A stretch of DNA of 64,000 bases from Thermoleophilia bacterium (GTDB lineage Bacteria > Actinomycetota > Thermoleophilia > Miltoncostaeales > Miltoncostaeaceae). The stretch lies in NCBI GenBank assembly GCA_028285405.1, contig JANQPH010000004.1, forward strand, positions 1 to 64,000. The letters run 5' to 3'. The translations under genes and the position numbers were made by a program. Positions 62,875 to 64,000 of the stretch are shown here, piece after piece. Position 1 is the first letter of the stretch; each line of letters begins with the position of its first letter. The notes under the pieces were generated by a model, which had not been told where the DNA came from, searched no databases, and worked only from the letters and a program-made list of their open reading frames with translations.

Positions 62875-64000
62875 ATGGCGACGCGCAGGCTGTCCGACCC
62901 GATCACGATCGGGCTGATCGGCGGCGTCGCCCTCGTCGGCGCCGCCCTCGTCGGCGCGGCGGCGGGCTGGGTCGCGGCGGGGGCACCGAGCCCGGCAGCC
63001 GCGCTGGTGTTGCTGGTCGCCCCGGCGGTCGCGCTCGCGATCGTGCTGTACCCGCGGCCAGGCACCGCGCTCCTCGCCGCGCTGGTGATGGCGAACGCCG
63101 GCCTGGTGCTGCAGGAGCAGGCGAGCCTCCCGAACATCGAGAAGGGCGTGACGCTGCTCGTCGCGATCGGCGTGCTCTTCGATCGGCGCGCCCTCGAGGT
63201 CGTTCGGGCCGTTCCCTGGCTGTACGGCGTCCTCGGGATCTTCGCGGCGAGCCGCCTCTTCACCGCGCTCACCGTCCCGGGAAGCACGAGCCCGGTCGAC
63301 GTGGCGCAGGAGATGATGTTCGCGGTCCTGCTGGTCTTCGTCCTCTCCTGGGCGATCGCCCGGTGCGGGGCCCTGATCTGGGTTCTCCTCGGGATCTCGA
63401 TCGCAGGTGGAATCGCCAGCCTGCTCGCCTTCGCGCGTCTGGTGGTGGGCATCGACAGCACGTTCTTCGGGTTCGCGCCGGAGCCGCTGTTCACCACGGA
63501 GCAGCTCGCCGCGATCCAACGCGGCGGGATCGTGCCCGACGAGACTCGCGCGAGTGGTCCCATCGCGGACCCGAACTTCTACGCGCAGACCCTCGCGCTC
63601 GCGATCCCGCTGGCGATCTGGGTCGCGCTGCGGGGCCCCAGGCTGTCGGTTCGGCTGGCCGGAGGGGCGTCGGCGCTGGCGATGACCGGAGGTCTGCTCC
63701 TGACCCAGTCTCGCGGCGGCTTCATCGCGCTCTTCCTGGCGCTGTTCGTACTGGGCGCCCTCGAGCTGCGCGGCCGCTGGCGAATGCTGCTGCTCGCGCT
63801 CCCGATCGTGGTCGCGATCGGAATCTCGGTCTCGGGTGCGACGGAGCGCGTCGAGCAGCTCACCGAGATCACCAACCCGCGCGAGACAACCGACCCCTCG
63901 ATCCGGGGCCGGGTCAGCGAGCAGATCGTCTCGCTGAAGATGCTGGCCGACGAGCCGATCACCGGGATCGGCGTCGACCAGTACCTCAACCGATATCAGG
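62875..64000 (+). CDS. O-antigen ligase/polymerase-like membrane protein, partial
   Basis: About 375 residues visible, running off the window end. There are around ten hydrophobic helices and, after helix 8 or so, TQSRGGFIALFLALFVLG, the Wzy_C/WaaL-type signature. The late SIRGRVSEQIVSLKMLADEP and GIGVDQY are the usual loop that follows. It would polymerise or ligate repeat units made by this locus. The ATG at 62875 is the best visible start; the ribosome site is weak. Confidence 0.87.
   Translation, partial: MATRRLSDPITIGLIGGVALVGAALVGAAAGWVAAGAPSPAAALVLLVAPAVALAIVLYPRPGTALLAALVMANAGLVLQEQASLPNIEKGVTLLVAIGVLFDRRALEVVRAVPWLYGVLGIFAASRLFTALTVPGSTSPVDVAQEMMFAVLLVFVLSWAIARCGALIWVLLGISIAGGIASLLAFARLVVGIDSTFFGFAPEPLFTTEQLAAIQRGGIVPDETRASGPIADPNFYAQTLALAIPLAIWVALRGPRLSVRLAGGASALAMTGGLLLTQSRGGFIALFLALFVLGALELRGRWRMLLLALPIVVAIGISVSGATERVEQLTEITNPRETTDPSIRGRVSEQIVSLKMLADEPITGIGVDQYLNRYQ

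Overview
The window is uniformly GC-rich, uses many GTG and TTG starts, and has the metG-tatD-rsmA-ispE order with rsmI close by that is familiar from Actinobacteria. Together with the actinobacterial acyl-CoA carboxylase set (beta, small epsilon-like, biotinylated alpha), an LCP protein, a PASTA-less PknB-like kinase and frequent leaderless promoters (TAnnnT 6-8 nt before the start codon), this suggests a chromosomal segment of a high-GC actinobacterium. My guess, from memory of protein style only, is the Thermoleophilia (Solirubrobacterales/Gaiellales-like). No rRNA, tRNA, CRISPR array, insertion sequence or phage gene was seen.

Layout. 1-5 kb: translation/isoprenoid operon ispE (cut by the window edge), rsmA, tatD, metG on the minus strand, then a nucleotidyltransferase-like gene and rsmI. 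5-12 kb: LCP protein, a TetR/OsmC divergent pair, an FmdB zinc ribbon, a degenerate NodB-like protein, a DUF2064 protein, an orphan OmpR-type regulator and a secreted protein of unknown function. 12-15.5 kb: the main sigma factor rpoD, an MptA/FolE2-type GTP cyclohydrolase, and the phospholipid genes plsY and pgsA. 15.5-28.5 kb: accessory metabolism and membrane genes (flavin disulfide reductase, LCM-type methyltransferase, GT39-like enzyme, a CobW/metallo-hydrolase pair, an MFS exporter, bestrophin, a second CDP-alcohol transferase, a DAO-type oxidase and an LLM flavin enzyme). 28.5-31.3 kb: Ser/Thr kinase fused end-to-start with a lipoprotein amidase. 32-35.5 kb: acyl-CoA carboxylase operon. 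35.5-46 kb: beta-propeller protein, D,D-carboxypeptidase, serine protease with RTX-like tail, alcohol dehydrogenase/FUSC pair, and a two-component system facing a secreted coiled-coil protein. 46-51 kb: one 1679-residue secreted multidomain protein with a duplicated module. 51.6-53.6 kb: sucCD. 53.6-64 kb: exopolysaccharide/cell-surface locus (GT2, methyltransferase, polysaccharide deacetylase, two secreted paralogues of unknown function, initiating sugar-phosphate transferase, GGDEF-like remnant, Wzz-like protein and the start of a Wzy/ligase).

How they work together. The last 10 kb reads as a complete idea: a phosphoglycosyltransferase starts a lipid-linked sugar, a Wzz-like protein and a polymerase make the chain, and the GT2, methyltransferase and deacetylase decorate it. 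The two secreted paralogues, which share a roughly 300-residue domain I cannot assign, are the best candidates for undescribed polymer-acting proteins. Elsewhere, several convergent pairs are separated by perfect hairpins, and several divergent or leaderless promoters carry perfect palindromes that look like operators. All coordinates and motifs are read directly from the sequence; functions rest on family knowledge, and no database search was run.
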